Origin: Pseudoalteromonas sp. MMG007
GTDB lineage: Bacteria; Pseudomonadota; Gammaproteobacteria; Enterobacterales; Alteromonadaceae
Assembly: GCF_018100985.1 (NCBI RefSeq)
Contig: NZ_JAGJEI010000001.1
Coordinates: 186,001-250,000, forward strand
Reading direction: 5' to 3'
Length of the DNA stretch: 64,000 nt
Part shown: positions 1 through 8,591 of the stretch, piece by piece
Position numbering within the stretch: position 1 is the first letter of the stretch
Layout of the letters: each line of letters begins with the position of its first letter
The notes under the pieces: generated by a model
What the model was told of the DNA's origin: nothing
The model's database searches: none
The model's input: the letters and a program-made list of their open reading frames with translations, nothing else
Program-made: the position numbers and the translations under genes

Positions 1-2964
1 AGCGACAGTAACTTTTTCATGCAACCTATGGGCGACTTGCCCATTCATGCTGCATATTACGAAGGAAAACCGCAATTTGTAAGCTCAATTAAATACGAAA
101 TATTGCTAGAATTTGTATTTTTAACGTTGTTTTTAAGCATGATGTTTGCTGTGTTTTTTTGGTTGAGCCAACGAATTTTTGTAAAACCCATGACGCATTT
201 AATGCATTTTTTGGAAAGTAATAATACGCAGCACAACAAACTAAATTATAAAGTGCCATTAAGCTGGCAACCTTGGTTTTCTAAAGTAAAAAGTGTGTTG
301 AGTAAAAATGAGCAATTAGTCGACTCGCTTCAAAACGCTAACAAAGCCCTTGATGAGCAAGTACAGCGTCAATCAGAAAAGCTTAACCGTAGTTACGAGG
401 CAAAAGAGCGCCATTTAGCTCTATTAAATACTATGTTAAATAGCGTGCCTGATCTTATTTACTTTAAAAATATTGATGGCACATTTTTAGGTTGTAACAG
501 GGCATTTGAAGCTTATATAGGCAAAGACCAAACTTCACTCGTTGGAATGCATGTAGATAATTTTGGTGAAAACGCTCAACAAATAAATACGCTAGAAAAA
601 CAAGTACTACAAAATAGAAATACGTTAGAGCAGCGAATAGACACGGATACAAAATCATACCAGTTAACAATTGCGCCTTTTTACAATGAGCATCAGCACT
701 TATTAGGCACAATGGGAATTGGACGAGATATCACTGAGCAACAGCAAACGTTGCATGCACTAAAAGCCTCAGAATCTAAATTCAGAAGTGCTATTGAATT
801 TGCCGCTAACTGCGTAGTGCTACTTTCGCTAGAGCATACGATAGTGCAAGTAAATAGAGCCACTAGAAAGCAATTTTCTGTTCAGCACACCTTAGTGGGT
901 GAGCCATTAAAAACATTGTTTGATGAATCACAATGGCTGCAAATTAAAGAGGCTTTAGCGCAACTGCTTGATGATAAAAAAAAGGTGCATCACTTAACTC
1001 TTTCTCAAGGAAAATTAACTAGCTGGCTGCAACTGAGTATGTCGCTTGTTTGGGATGAAAACCGAGACCCTGCTTATTACGTTATTCACATTCAGGATGT
1101 GAGCGCTTTAACTAAGGCAAAGCACGATGCAGAGCGTGCAACATTAGCTAAAAGCCGTTTTATTGCTAATTTAAGTCACGAAATTCGTACTCCCCTAAAT
1201 GCAGTATTAGGCCTGCTCGATATGCTTATTGAACAAGGTTTAACACAAAAGCAATTACAACATACAGACCAAGCTAAAAATGCAGCGCAAAGTTTATTAT
1301 TAATGCTAAACAGAATGCTTGATTTTGCACGTATAGAAAGCGCTCAAACAGATTTGAAATTATCGCCTTTTAGTGTAATTGAGCTTGTTGATATCTGTGA
1401 AAGCCTGACAGCACCACTCTGTGAAGGTAAAGGCATAGAGTTTATTATTGATATTGATCCGCTAATAGCGCCCGATTTAATTTGCGACAGTATTCGTCTG
1501 CAGCAAATATTAGGTAATTTACTTACAAATGCTGTTAAGTTCACTGAAACAGGCTCTATTACACTAAAAATGGAGCTTGTTGAAGGCGATAGCTCAGAGC
1601 AGCAACATATTTGTTTTAAAGTCATTGATACAGGTATGGGAATAGATGAGGCCGATCAGAGGCGCTTATTTGATGCGTTTACGCAAGGCGATGAGTCATC
1701 TACACGGATACACCAAGGTGTGGGTCTTGGTTTAGCGATTGTTAAACATGCAGTGTCGTTAATGGGTGGTGAGGTAGCGCTTAAAAGCAAAAAAGGTTAT
1801 GGCTGTGAATTTTATTTCAGCATTAGCTTATTGGTTGATACGAGTCAAAATAAAATGCTACCAAGTAATGCGCTCGCTATTTTATCAGAGCAAAGTAAGG
1901 AGCTTGAGTACGTTGCTAACGCGTATAGTGAATTGGCTAATATTAGTTTAGATGAGGTATTAAAATACCCAATTAAGCTATCTAACACTAAACAAATAAT
2001 AGTGGATGCAAATGATTTACCGGCGTTATTAAAAGTTGAAGTGATTAATAACGCACTATCAGCGAAAGAAGTATCAGTGATCATAGTGAATCATCAACAC
2101 ACGCTTAATCTTCCCAACAGTGAGTATTTAGCTGCTAAGCATGTAAAAGCCTCTGCACTTGGGCAAAGGTTATTTAGCTTAAGCTCCTTAGTTGAGCCTA
2201 AAGCAGATTTAAATACTGTTTTACACAATGTTCCAGAATTAAAAGCCGATATATCAGGTCTACTTGTATTAGCAATTGATGATAACCAATTAAATTTAGA
2301 GGTTATTAGTTGTGTACTTCGCCAAGCAAATATAAACGTAGTCACCGCTTTGAGCGCATCAATTGGCATGGAGTTATTACAAGTATTAAAACCGGATCTC
2401 ATATTAATGGATGTGCAGATGCCACACATAGATGGCTGCCAAGCAACGACGTTGATTCGCCAACAGTTTGACGTAAAGCAGTTACCTATTTTTGCGTTAA
2501 CCGCGCATTGTGAGCCCGCTGATATTGAGCGTTCTTTGCAATGCGGCATGAATAAACATTTAACTAAGCCTGTAGTTGCTAAAGTGCTTATTGATGCAAT
2601 AGCTGATTTAAACTTAGCAAAACCGAGCTTTTTTGAACGTTCTTTTGCACTTGCTCAATTCAGTTCTGATGAAACATTACTTAATACTATGATCGGTAAG
2701 TTTGCTACCTTGTGCGAAGCTCAATTAGCGCAAATAGCAGAAACCACCAGTAAAGATGATTTGGTACGCTTAGTGCATAGCATTAAAGGTGTAGCTGGTA
2801 ATTTAGGTTTTAGGCGATTATCGCATTGTGCGTTAGTATGCGAGCGAAACCTTAAAACAACTAACAAGCCAGTTGAAGCAACACTTAAAGAGCTTATTAT
2901 GCAATTAGAGCAAGTAATTGTTTTTATAAATGGTTTAGGGGAGACGGATGTCGAAAAGAGCTAA
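1..2964 (+). CDS. Hybrid sensor histidine kinase with PAS, REC and HPt domains (5' end outside window)
   Basis: The reading frame is open to the left edge, so the N-terminus, probably a periplasmic sensor domain, is missing; residue numbers count from the ATG at base 19. Visible in order: a membrane helix (about 27-50), a HAMP/coiled-coil linker (50-125), two PAS domains (about 130-240 and 250-370), HisKA with phosphoacceptor H387 in SHEIRTPLN, and HATPase_c with NLLTNAVKF, DTGMGI and GLGLAIV. A weakly conserved 640-740 stretch may be a decayed receiver. A true REC follows, with D798 in LILMDVQMP, and then a C-terminal HPt with H920 in HSIKG. This is the BarA/ArcB-type unorthodox layout, with signal passing H387 to D798 to H920. 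It overlaps the next gene, a REC-GGDEF protein, by 17 bp, so that receiver is the obvious output. The ligand is unknown. Confidence 0.93.
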   Translation, partial: SDSNFFMQPMGDLPIHAAYYEGKPQFVSSIKYEILLEFVFLTLFLSMMFAVFFWLSQRIFVKPMTHLMHFLESNNTQHNKLNYKVPLSWQPWFSKVKSVLSKNEQLVDSLQNANKALDEQVQRQSEKLNRSYEAKERHLALLNTMLNSVPDLIYFKNIDGTFLGCNRAFEAYIGKDQTSLVGMHVDNFGENAQQINTLEKQVLQNRNTLEQRIDTDTKSYQLTIAPFYNEHQHLLGTMGIGRDITEQQQTLHALKASESKFRSAIEFAANCVVLLSLEHTIVQVNRATRKQFSVQHTLVGEPLKTLFDESQWLQIKEALAQLLDDKKKVHHLTLSQGKLTSWLQLSMSLVWDENRDPAYYVIHIQDVSALTKAKHDAERATLAKSRFIANLSHEIRTPLNAVLGLLDMLIEQGLTQKQLQHTDQAKNAAQSLLLMLNRMLDFARIESAQTDLKLSPFSVIELVDICESLTAPLCEGKGIEFIIDIDPLIAPDLICDSIRLQQILGNLLTNAVKFTETGSITLKMELVEGDSSEQQHICFKVIDTGMGIDEADQRRLFDAFTQGDESSTRIHQGVGLGLAIVKHAVSLMGGEVALKSKKGYGCEFYFSISLLVDTSQNKMLPSNALAILSEQSKELEYVANAYSELANISLDEVLKYPIKLSNTKQIIVDANDLPALLKVEVINNALSAKEVSVIIVNHQHTLNLPNSEYLAAKHVKASALGQRLFSLSSLVEPKADLNTVLHNVPELKADISGLLVLAIDDNQLNLEVISCVLRQANINVVTALSASIGMELLQVLKPDLILMDVQMPHIDGCQATTLIRQQFDVKQLPIFALTAHCEPADIERSLQCGMNKHLTKPVVAKVLIDAIADLNLAKPSFFERSFALAQFSSDETLLNTMIGKFATLCEAQLAQIAETTSKDDLVRLVHSIKGVAGNLGFRRLSHCALVCERNLKTTNKPVEATLKELIMQLEQVIVFINGLGETDVEKS

Positions 2965-3847
2965 AGTGTTGATAGTGGATGATGATCCGCTAAACAGATT
3001 GGTACTTGAAAAAACACTTAACGACGAGCACGACGTATTCTTAGTTGATAGTGGTGAAAAAGCGCTGACATTTATAAAAACCACACAAGTTGATTTAATT
3101 ATCCTAGATATAATTATGCCTGGTATTGATGGCTATGAAGTTTTAGTGCAGCTTAAAGAAAACCCTATAACTCAATCTGTGCCTATTATATTTATATCAG
3201 CAAACCGTAGCCATGACGATGAGGCTAAAGGCCTTGAGCTAGGTGCAATGGATTATATAACTAAGCCATTTAGTCCATCCATTGTAAGAGTTAGGGTTCG
3301 CAACCAGCTACTTATCAAGCAAAAGAATGACTTGCTTGAAATGTTGGCCTCTATTGATGGGTTAACTGAAATTCCTAACAGACGTTATCTAGATGAAAAT
3401 TTATCTCGTGAGTGGCGCAGAAGCAAACGCAGTGGAACGCCATTGTCGGTATTACTTATGGATATTGACCACTTTAAACGTTACAACGACTGCTATGGGC
3501 ACCGTGCTGGCGATGAGTGTTTGAAAAAAATTGCGCAAGTTCTTGCAGCTCAATGCGAGCGAGGAAGTGATTTTATAGCGCGTTATGGTGGTGAAGAATT
3601 TGCTGCAGTGCTACCAGGAATTGGTAAAGCTGAAGCAATTGAATTTGCTAATAAATTGCGCAACGCAGTAAATAGTTTAGATATAGAGCATAAAGCTTCA
3701 TTAAACGCAGATCACATAACAATTAGTATTGGTATAGCAACAACCGAAAGCGGAAAAGTATATGCCGAACAGACACTACTCGAAGAGGCTGATTTAGGCT
3801 TGTATGCGGCCAAAGATGAAGGTAGAGATAGAATAATAGCGCGTTAA
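2948..3847 (+). CDS. Response regulator with diguanylate cyclase (REC-GGDEF) output
   Basis: This 299-residue protein has an N-terminal receiver (about 5-120) with the acidic triad DDD near residue 11 and the phosphoacceptor Asp in LIILDIIMPG. The GGDEF domain (about 130-295) carries the active-site signature RYGGEEF. An RxxD inhibitory site (RGSD) sits exactly five residues before GGEEF, so product inhibition by c-di-GMP is expected. It should make c-di-GMP from two GTP in the cytoplasm when phosphorylated. The ATG at 2948 lies inside the end of the hybrid kinase gene behind an AGGGGAG ribosome site, so the two are translationally coupled and very likely form a cognate pair. PleD/WspR-like in logic. 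The function is confident; the controlled behaviour is not visible. Confidence 0.95.
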   Translation: MSKRAKVLIVDDDPLNRLVLEKTLNDEHDVFLVDSGEKALTFIKTTQVDLIILDIIMPGIDGYEVLVQLKENPITQSVPIIFISANRSHDDEAKGLELGAMDYITKPFSPSIVRVRVRNQLLIKQKNDLLEMLASIDGLTEIPNRRYLDENLSREWRRSKRSGTPLSVLLMDIDHFKRYNDCYGHRAGDECLKKIAQVLAAQCERGSDFIARYGGEEFAAVLPGIGKAEAIEFANKLRNAVNSLDIEHKASLNADHITISIGIATTESGKVYAEQTLLEEADLGLYAAKDEGRDRIIAR

Positions 3848-3866
3848 AAATAATATTTTTAAATGC

Positions 3867-3895
3867 AAAACGCCAATATTTATATTGGCGTTTTT
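3867..3895. terminator. Bidirectional intrinsic terminator
   Basis: AAAACGCCAATAT and ATATTGGCGTTTT form a near-perfect hairpin, with an A-tract before it and a T-tract after it. It sits between the convergent diguanylate cyclase and DUF3192 genes and can serve both strands. Confidence 0.9.
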
Positions 3896-3932
3896 AGTAT
3901 CTAATTACTTTTGAGGTTAGACTTTTTGCTGT

Positions 3933-4313
3933 TTAGTGCGCAATCATACCTAAAGCTGTGTCACCAATACCTACCAACTTATCGTTTTTAAATACAAGTG
4001 GCGTACATTCATCTTTCGTTGTTTTAGAGTCTGAATGTTTACTATGAGTCGCATAAAAAAGCACTTGGTATACATCGCCATCTTTTTTTAATAGTTCTGT
4101 GAAATTAGGCGTTTTTAATTGCGTTAAAACGGATTGATAGCTGCTATCCATTTTTAGATCCGATATAGCTTCACGATTATTTTTATGTTGTGCTTGCCAG
4201 CTTGAAGCGTTTTTCCCTGACCAATGAGTCTCTGCTTCACCATCAGATACGGCAATAACACAGCCTGTTAAAAATGGTGCAATAAGGGCTGCTGCTAATA
4301 GAGATTTATTCAT
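3933..4313 (-). CDS. DUF3192-type small lipoprotein
   Basis: I start this at the ATG at 4313, preceded by AAGGAA, rather than at a further-upstream Met of the same frame. The resulting 126-residue protein begins with a short positive segment, a hydrophobic stretch and the lipobox LTGC, so it should be a lipid-anchored periplasmic or outer-membrane protein. The remaining sequence is soluble and contains one further Cys near KDECTPLVF. The length and the C-terminal pattern (a residue run such as YATHSKHSD followed by TPLVFKNDKLVG) fit DUF3192, a family of marine gammaproteobacteria with no known function. It stands alone between a terminator and an imperfect inverted repeat. Confidence 0.75.
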   Translation of the reverse strand: MNKSLLAAALIAPFLTGCVIAVSDGEAETHWSGKNASSWQAQHKNNREAISDLKMDSSYQSVLTQLKTPNFTELLKKDGDVYQVLFYATHSKHSDSKTTKDECTPLVFKNDKLVGIGDTALGMIAH

Positions 4314-4411
4314 TGTTGTATTCCTTAAATGAGTTTTTGGTATTTTTATTATATAAGGCAAGTAGTAGACCAAATTTAAAAGTTATTTAAATTCAGTTAC
4401 TTAGGTTTTTG

Positions 4412-4460
4412 TGGCTGTGTTTCACTAATCATTTTCAAACATAATTAGTAAAAACAGCCA
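4412..4460. repeat. Imperfect inverted repeat between two minus-strand genes
   Basis: TGGCTGTGTTTCACTAAT (4412-4429) and ATTAGTAAAAACAGCCA (4444-4460) are inverted copies with a one-base length difference and one further mismatch, around a 14-nt loop. On the minus strand, where both flanking genes lie, no U-tract follows, so it is not a standard terminator. Confidence 0.6.
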
Positions 4461-4495
4461 TATTTTAGCTTTTTTAACTATTTTTTGTATTGTGT

Positions 4496-5440
4496 TTATA
4501 CTAAGCGATTACGCGATTCGCCGTTATTGAACGCAGTAATATTTAGGCTGACCTCATTGATTAGTCGTACTATTGATTCAGTACTTGCCCAGGCAATGTG
4601 TGGTGTAAGTAACAAGTTATTGCCAGTGTAATTAGCAAGCGGATTAGTTAGCTCCGCAGGCTCTTTTGTTAGAACATCTACACCCGCGCCAGCGATTAAG
4701 TTTTGCTCAAGTGCTGTTGTTAAATCTGCTTCGTTAATAATTCCACCGCGCGCGGTGTTAATAATAATTGCGCTTGGCTTCATTAGTTTTAGCTCATCAA
4801 GTGCTATTAAATCGCGTGTTTCGTCAGTAAGCGGGCAATGAACACTAATTATATCTGCTGTTTTTAGTACTTCTTCAAATGGGGTACGGCCATCTCTACA
4901 TTTTACGCCTTTGCGCTCAGCAATAATTACTTTTGCTCCAAAAGCTTCTGCCACTTTTGCTACGCCTTTACCCAGTGTTCCACCACCTATAATGGCAAAC
5001 GTTTTATCTTGAAGGTCATTAAAACCGTAATCAAGGCGACAAAACATTTCACTTTTTTGCCAAGCGCCTTGTTGGCAATCGGCTTGATAGCGGTGTGTAT
5101 TTCCTAGTAAGTTAGTCACTAACGAAAATGTATGTTGAACAACAGAAGGTGTAGAGTAACCAGCGACATTAGTCACTGCAATACCAAACTCTTTTGCCGC
5201 GTTTAAATCAACATTATTTGTGCCTGTTGCACTTACGCATATAAGCTTAAGTTGTTTTAGCTGGCTGATTGTTTCGCGATTTAGTACGGCTTTATTGGTA
5301 ATAAGTACATCTGCACCTTGGCAATGCTCAATAACTTGCCCTGGACTGGTCAGTTCATATGTTTTTAAATTGCCGAGTGCTTCAATACAGGCTAAAGACG
5401 TTTTAGCTAATGTGGCGTTATCTAAAATAGTAATGTTCAT
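4496..5440 (-). CDS. D-2-hydroxyacid dehydrogenase (glycerate dehydrogenase / hydroxypyruvate reductase type)
   Basis: A 314-residue cytosolic NAD(P)-dependent oxidoreductase of the D-isomer 2-hydroxyacid dehydrogenase family. The Rossmann loop is IIGGGTLGKG (about 150-159). The catalytic set is R231 in TARGG, E260 in TKEP and H281 in TPHIAWAS. The N-terminal substrate domain holds SATGTNNVDL and the conserved NVAGYSTPSV. The PHIAWAS ending and the length fit the glycerate dehydrogenase branch, which interconverts hydroxypyruvate and D-glycerate, but the exact substrate cannot be read from sequence; other 2-keto acids are possible. It has no operon partner and is preceded by a hairpin at 5471-5506. 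Confidence 0.9.
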   Translation of the reverse strand: MNITILDNATLAKTSLACIEALGNLKTYELTSPGQVIEHCQGADVLITNKAVLNRETISQLKQLKLICVSATGTNNVDLNAAKEFGIAVTNVAGYSTPSVVQHTFSLVTNLLGNTHRYQADCQQGAWQKSEMFCRLDYGFNDLQDKTFAIIGGGTLGKGVAKVAEAFGAKVIIAERKGVKCRDGRTPFEEVLKTADIISVHCPLTDETRDLIALDELKLMKPSAIIINTARGGIINEADLTTALEQNLIAGAGVDVLTKEPAELTNPLANYTGNNLLLTPHIAWASTESIVRLINEVSLNITAFNNGESRNRLV

Positions 5441-6000
5441 TATGAGCCTTTAATTAGTGGATCTTAAATAGTTTCAATCGTGACAGTGTAAACGATTTAT
5501 AGAAACTTAAAATGTGAAGTTAAGGTACTACGAAAGGAAGCCTTTGAAAATGGCATTACTACCAAATAACTAGAGGCAGTTTAGATTTTTTGATTAAAAA
5601 TGACGGTATTTTGGGCTTACATTAGGACAAAAAATACTTATATTGCCAATATGAGTGAATTGTTGAGTGTGAGCCGTTTGCACAAGTTTTGTTTAGTGTA
5701 TATTTATTACTGCGCTGTAATTAGCGCGTTATTAGTTTAGGCGCATTTTATTATTAAAAAGTCAAAAAAGGTTATATGTTGAGTATAGTGGTCTGCCCAC
5801 TAGCGCATTGATAACATGGTATTTTGGCCAACTAAACAGAAATTTTGCACTTATGCGTCAGCGCAGGGTCATAAGAGACGCTACTTAGCTAAATTAGGTT
5901 AAGAGATTTATTATTTAAACTCAGAATGGATAAGATCATAATCGCTTTTTGGTTATTTCGTATTTTAGATCGCCTGAGTTATAATCGAACTTAGACATAA
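5441..6000. other. Long non-coding stretch with several hairpins
   Basis: About 600 bases between the divergent dehydrogenase and acyltransferase genes hold no convincing gene. It contains a hairpin at 5471-5506, a GCGCT/AGCGC stem near 5712-5727, a TAGTGG/CCACTA stem at 5786-5802 and a perfect TATAAT at 5980-5985 without a good -35. It ends in a terminator-like hairpin at 6001-6027. This is unusually long for this gene-dense window and could hide a small RNA. Confidence 0.5.
5471..5506. repeat. Hairpin upstream of the hydroxyacid dehydrogenase
   Basis: GTTTC-AATCGT and ACGATT-tata-GAAAC pair with only a 4-nt bulge around a 10-nt loop. It ends 31 bases before the dehydrogenase start codon on the minus strand, so it could be an operator or a leader structure. 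There is no U-tract. Confidence 0.5.
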
Positions 6001-6027
6001 ACGGTGCGCCTTGGCGTGCCGTTTTTT
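6001..6027 (+). terminator. Terminator-like hairpin directly before the acyltransferase start
   Basis: ACGGTGCGC and GCGTGCCGT form a 9-bp stem (two G-U pairs) with loop CTTG, followed at once by TTTTTT. It lies 19 bases upstream of the start codon at 6046, where a leader terminator or the end of a small RNA would be. Confidence 0.6.
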
Positions 6028-6045
6028 AACATTATAGATGTAGTA

Positions 6046-7179
6046 ATGAGTGAATTAGAAGATAAATACGCAGATATACGCCCATACAATGACAGCGAAG
6101 TTGCGGCTTCGCTAACACGTTTAATTAACGATAATGCGTTTATTGATGTAATAGCAAAATATAATTTACCGGGTTTTTTATCGGCAATGCCTTTTATTGC
6201 GCGCCCACTGGTAAAAAGCCAGCTACGTAAAAAATGGGGCAAAGTTAGCACCATTGAAGACGTACAAAATGAAGTGGCGCAATATTTAGATAAACTAGTA
6301 AAGCGTACGACTTCAAAGGTCACTTTTTCCGGATTAGATCAATTAGATCCAAACCAAGCTTATTTATTTATTTCAAATCACCGCGACATTGTACTCGACC
6401 CTGCGTTAGTTAATTGGGGTTTATACCAGCATAAAATGAAAACAGTACGCATTGCTATTGGTGATAATTTATTGCAAATACCTTACATCACTGAACTAAT
6501 GCGCTTAAACAAAAGCTTTATAGTAAAACGCTCAGCAAAAGCGCCAAAAGAAATGCTTAAAGCACTAACGCAGCTTTCATCTTATATTTACGACTCTTTA
6601 TCTGGCGGTAATTCTATTTGGATTGCGCAAAAAGAAGGGCGTGCAAAAGATGGCTTTGATCAGACAGATCCGGCACTTTTAAAAATGCTGCAGTTAAATG
6701 GCCGTAAGCAAAAGAAAGAGTTTGGCGAGTACATTAAAGAACTTAAAATTGTTCCAGTGTCTATTTCGTATCAGTATGAGCCGTGTGCTATTGCCAAAGC
6801 CAAAGAGCTTTATCATAAGCAACAGCATGGCGAATACGTAAAATCAGCGGGAGAAGACATAGCAAGTATTGTTGAAGGCTTTAGCGCAGCTAAAGGGCAT
6901 GTGCATTTAGCATTTGGTCAGCCAATAGAAGAGCAGTGCGATAGTGCAGAGGAGCTTGCTAAAACAATTGATAAGCAAATAGTTGATTCATTTTACCTGC
7001 ATCCGGGAAATTATATTGCTGGTGGCTGCAAAAAAGCGGTTATTGACTCGCCAGATACCGCTAAATTTGAGGAGCGCTTGGCATTGGTTCCACAAGAGCT
7101 GAAACCGTTAGTACTAGCTATGTATGCTAAGCCGTTTCATCGTAAGGCAGAAATAAATACTAATAGCTGCGAGCATTAA
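6046..7179 (+). CDS. PlsC-like 1-acyl-glycerol-3-phosphate acyltransferase family protein
   Basis: I start at ATG 6046 rather than the in-frame GTG at 6004, because the GTG lies in a terminator-like hairpin; neither has a clear ribosome site. The 377-residue product has a PlsC-type acyltransferase core from about residue 90: FISNHRDIVLDP carries the catalytic His (H112), and the EGRAKDG segment corresponds to the usual EGTR block. The His-to-Asp spacing is HX5D rather than the canonical HX4D. The C-terminal 130 residues have no obvious domain. It has no strong membrane helix, unlike the plsC at 45.9 kb, so it is a second, longer acyltransferase probably acting on lysophospholipid or another acyl acceptor. 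The exact substrate is unknown. Confidence 0.8.
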   Translation: MSELEDKYADIRPYNDSEVAASLTRLINDNAFIDVIAKYNLPGFLSAMPFIARPLVKSQLRKKWGKVSTIEDVQNEVAQYLDKLVKRTTSKVTFSGLDQLDPNQAYLFISNHRDIVLDPALVNWGLYQHKMKTVRIAIGDNLLQIPYITELMRLNKSFIVKRSAKAPKEMLKALTQLSSYIYDSLSGGNSIWIAQKEGRAKDGFDQTDPALLKMLQLNGRKQKKEFGEYIKELKIVPVSISYQYEPCAIAKAKELYHKQQHGEYVKSAGEDIASIVEGFSAAKGHVHLAFGQPIEEQCDSAEELAKTIDKQIVDSFYLHPGNYIAGGCKKAVIDSPDTAKFEERLALVPQELKPLVLAMYAKPFHRKAEINTNSCEH

Positions 7180-7228
7180 GGGTCGTTATTTTGGTAATGT
7201 TTTAAGCTAACGTCAGATCAAATAGATA

Positions 7229-7259
7229 AAAGCAGCAACGATAAGGCTGCTTTTTTTTT
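7229..7259 (+). terminator. Intrinsic terminator after the PlsC-like gene
   Basis: AAAGCAGC and GCTGCTTT form an 8-bp stem followed by a run of nine T. Confidence 0.9.
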
Positions 7260-7312
7260 GTGCAAAAATAACGCTATACTGATACGGTTAATCATATTAC
7301 GAGGGGAGAGCA

Positions 7313-7558
7313 ATGCAACAAATTGAAATATTTGATATTCCAAGCCCTTGCAAAAGCATTTGCCTAGTAAATAACAGAGGATATTGTAAGGGGTGTTATC
7401 GTAGTCGTGACGAGCGCTTTACGTGGAACTCACTCACTAATGCACAAAAAAAGAAGGTGCTTAGTTTATGCCAGCAGCGCTATAAACGATATTTACAGAA
7501 ACAGCAGCAAGCGGCAGCTCAAAGCACGGGAGTAGAACAAAGAGGGTTCGACTTTTAA
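7313..7558 (+). CDS. DUF1289 small cysteine-rich protein
   Basis: An 81-residue protein with the DUF1289 pattern: SPCKSIC, then GYCKGCYRSRDE, then W and a basic C-terminal helix. The four cysteines (C-x3-C and C-x2-C) look like a metal or Fe-S site. The family is widespread in proteobacteria and has no firm function. The start is preceded by GAGGGGAGAGC, a strong ribosome site. Its stop codon overlaps the stop of the convergent binding-protein gene by four bases through the palindrome CTTTTAAAAG, leaving no room for a separate terminator. Confidence 0.85.
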   Translation: MQQIEIFDIPSPCKSICLVNNRGYCKGCYRSRDERFTWNSLTNAQKKKVLSLCQQRYKRYLQKQQQAAAQSTGVEQRGFDF

Positions 7559-8253
7559 AAGTGCAAACCGTATTTGGCTTTTAGTGCGTATACGGTGCCA
7601 TTATTAGTTAAATTGGTTAACGATTTCTCGAGTTTACCTATCAGGTTTTTGTTATTTTTATTTAAGTAATGGTAAAGCGGATAAGAGGCTAATACTTCTT
7701 TTTGAAAGCAGCTTTTTGACTCAAACGCGTCGCTATTAGTCGCTGCAAAGTCGACCATTAAAGCACCTTGAACTTTTTGTTGAGCGAGTAAATTTAATTG
7801 AGTACTTATACTTTTAACTTTAATAACAGAGCCGGAGAATTTAGTGTTTGTTAAATAACGTTCTTGTACTGGGTAAGCGTCAACAATAGCAATGCTATTG
7901 AGTTGTTCTAACTTATTGGGCAAGCATGTTTTATAAAGTATTAAGTCGAATTTAAATAGCTCGTAATTAACTCTAACTAAATTTTTATAGTTTTGTTCAA
8001 CGCTTATATCCCTTCCTAATTGGCCATCTAATACGCCATTATTTGCAGCTAGTAATGCATTTTTTCGGCTAAAATCGACAATATGAATTTTAAAGCCAAT
8101 ATCGGCGTACGCTAATTTTAATAGCGCTAATGCATAATCAGCTTGTGGAGAGCTTTGTGGGCGATTAAAGGTCAGGCTATACTGGTGGCTAAAACAAGAT
8201 GCACTGAAAAATAAATTTACTAATAATAACAAGACACTAAAACGACTGTTCAT
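7555..8253 (-). CDS. Periplasmic solute-binding-like protein (family 3 type)
   Basis: I start at ATG 8253, preceded by GGAACTGG, rather than at the in-frame TTG at 8265. The 232-residue product has a clear signal peptide (MNSRF, then a hydrophobic run ending near SASCFSHQ). What follows has the layout of extracellular solute-binding proteins of the amino-acid type: LTFNRPQSSPQADYALALLKLAY, a DGQLGRD motif and a C-terminal LKAKYG helix. No transporter genes adjoin it. In Alteromonadales many such orphan proteins exist, some perhaps sensory rather than transport partners. The ligand is unknown. Confidence 0.7.
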   Translation of the reverse strand: MNSRFSVLLLLVNLFFSASCFSHQYSLTFNRPQSSPQADYALALLKLAYADIGFKIHIVDFSRKNALLAANNGVLDGQLGRDISVEQNYKNLVRVNYELFKFDLILYKTCLPNKLEQLNSIAIVDAYPVQERYLTNTKFSGSVIKVKSISTQLNLLAQQKVQGALMVDFAATNSDAFESKSCFQKEVLASYPLYHYLNKNNKNLIGKLEKSLTNLTNNGTVYALKAKYGLHF

Positions 8254-8372
8254 TACCAGTTCCAATAACTACAGAGATAAATAAAATAAGACGCGTATAA
8301 TAGCAAGTCGACTACCGCTTGCCCAGTTTAGTGGGCGGGTTTATCAATTTCATATGTGAATAAGGAAGTATT

Positions 8373-8576
8373 GTGAGTTTTAATTTATGCCTATTACCAC
8401 GGGAAGAGAAATACCAAATTCAGCTCGATTACGAAGCGTCTTTTTGGGCGTATCAAATTAAGCGAAATAAAAAAACACGTGAGCAAGTATACAATACTAT
8501 TCATAGCCGTCCGATGGCTGAGCAAATGGTGCTAAAGCAAAAGTTTGAGCAATATTTAGCATTAATGCTTAGTTAG
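8373..8576 (+). CDS. DUF3283-type small protein
   Basis: A 67-residue soluble protein that starts with GTG behind TAAGGAAG. The pattern (NLCLLPREEKYQIQLD, then a charged middle and a C-terminal MAEQMVLKQKFEQYL helix) resembles DUF3283, a short family of Vibrio and Alteromonadales with no known function. It is followed 15 bases later by a GNAT gene, so the two are probably co-transcribed. Confidence 0.65.
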   Translation: MSFNLCLLPREEKYQIQLDYEASFWAYQIKRNKKTREQVYNTIHSRPMAEQMVLKQKFEQYLALMLS

Positions 8577-8591
8577 CGCTTAGGTTAAGTG

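Noticed and set aside
2094..2549. A 151-codon antisense ORF inside the histidine kinase gene
   Set aside because: It is a shadow of the kinase reading frame: no ribosome site, no family features, and the sense protein is well conserved.
5651..5740. A 29-codon ORF (ATG 5651 to TAG 5740) with a hydrophobic C-terminus
   Set aside because: No ribosome site precedes it, its codon use is weak and nothing supports expression.
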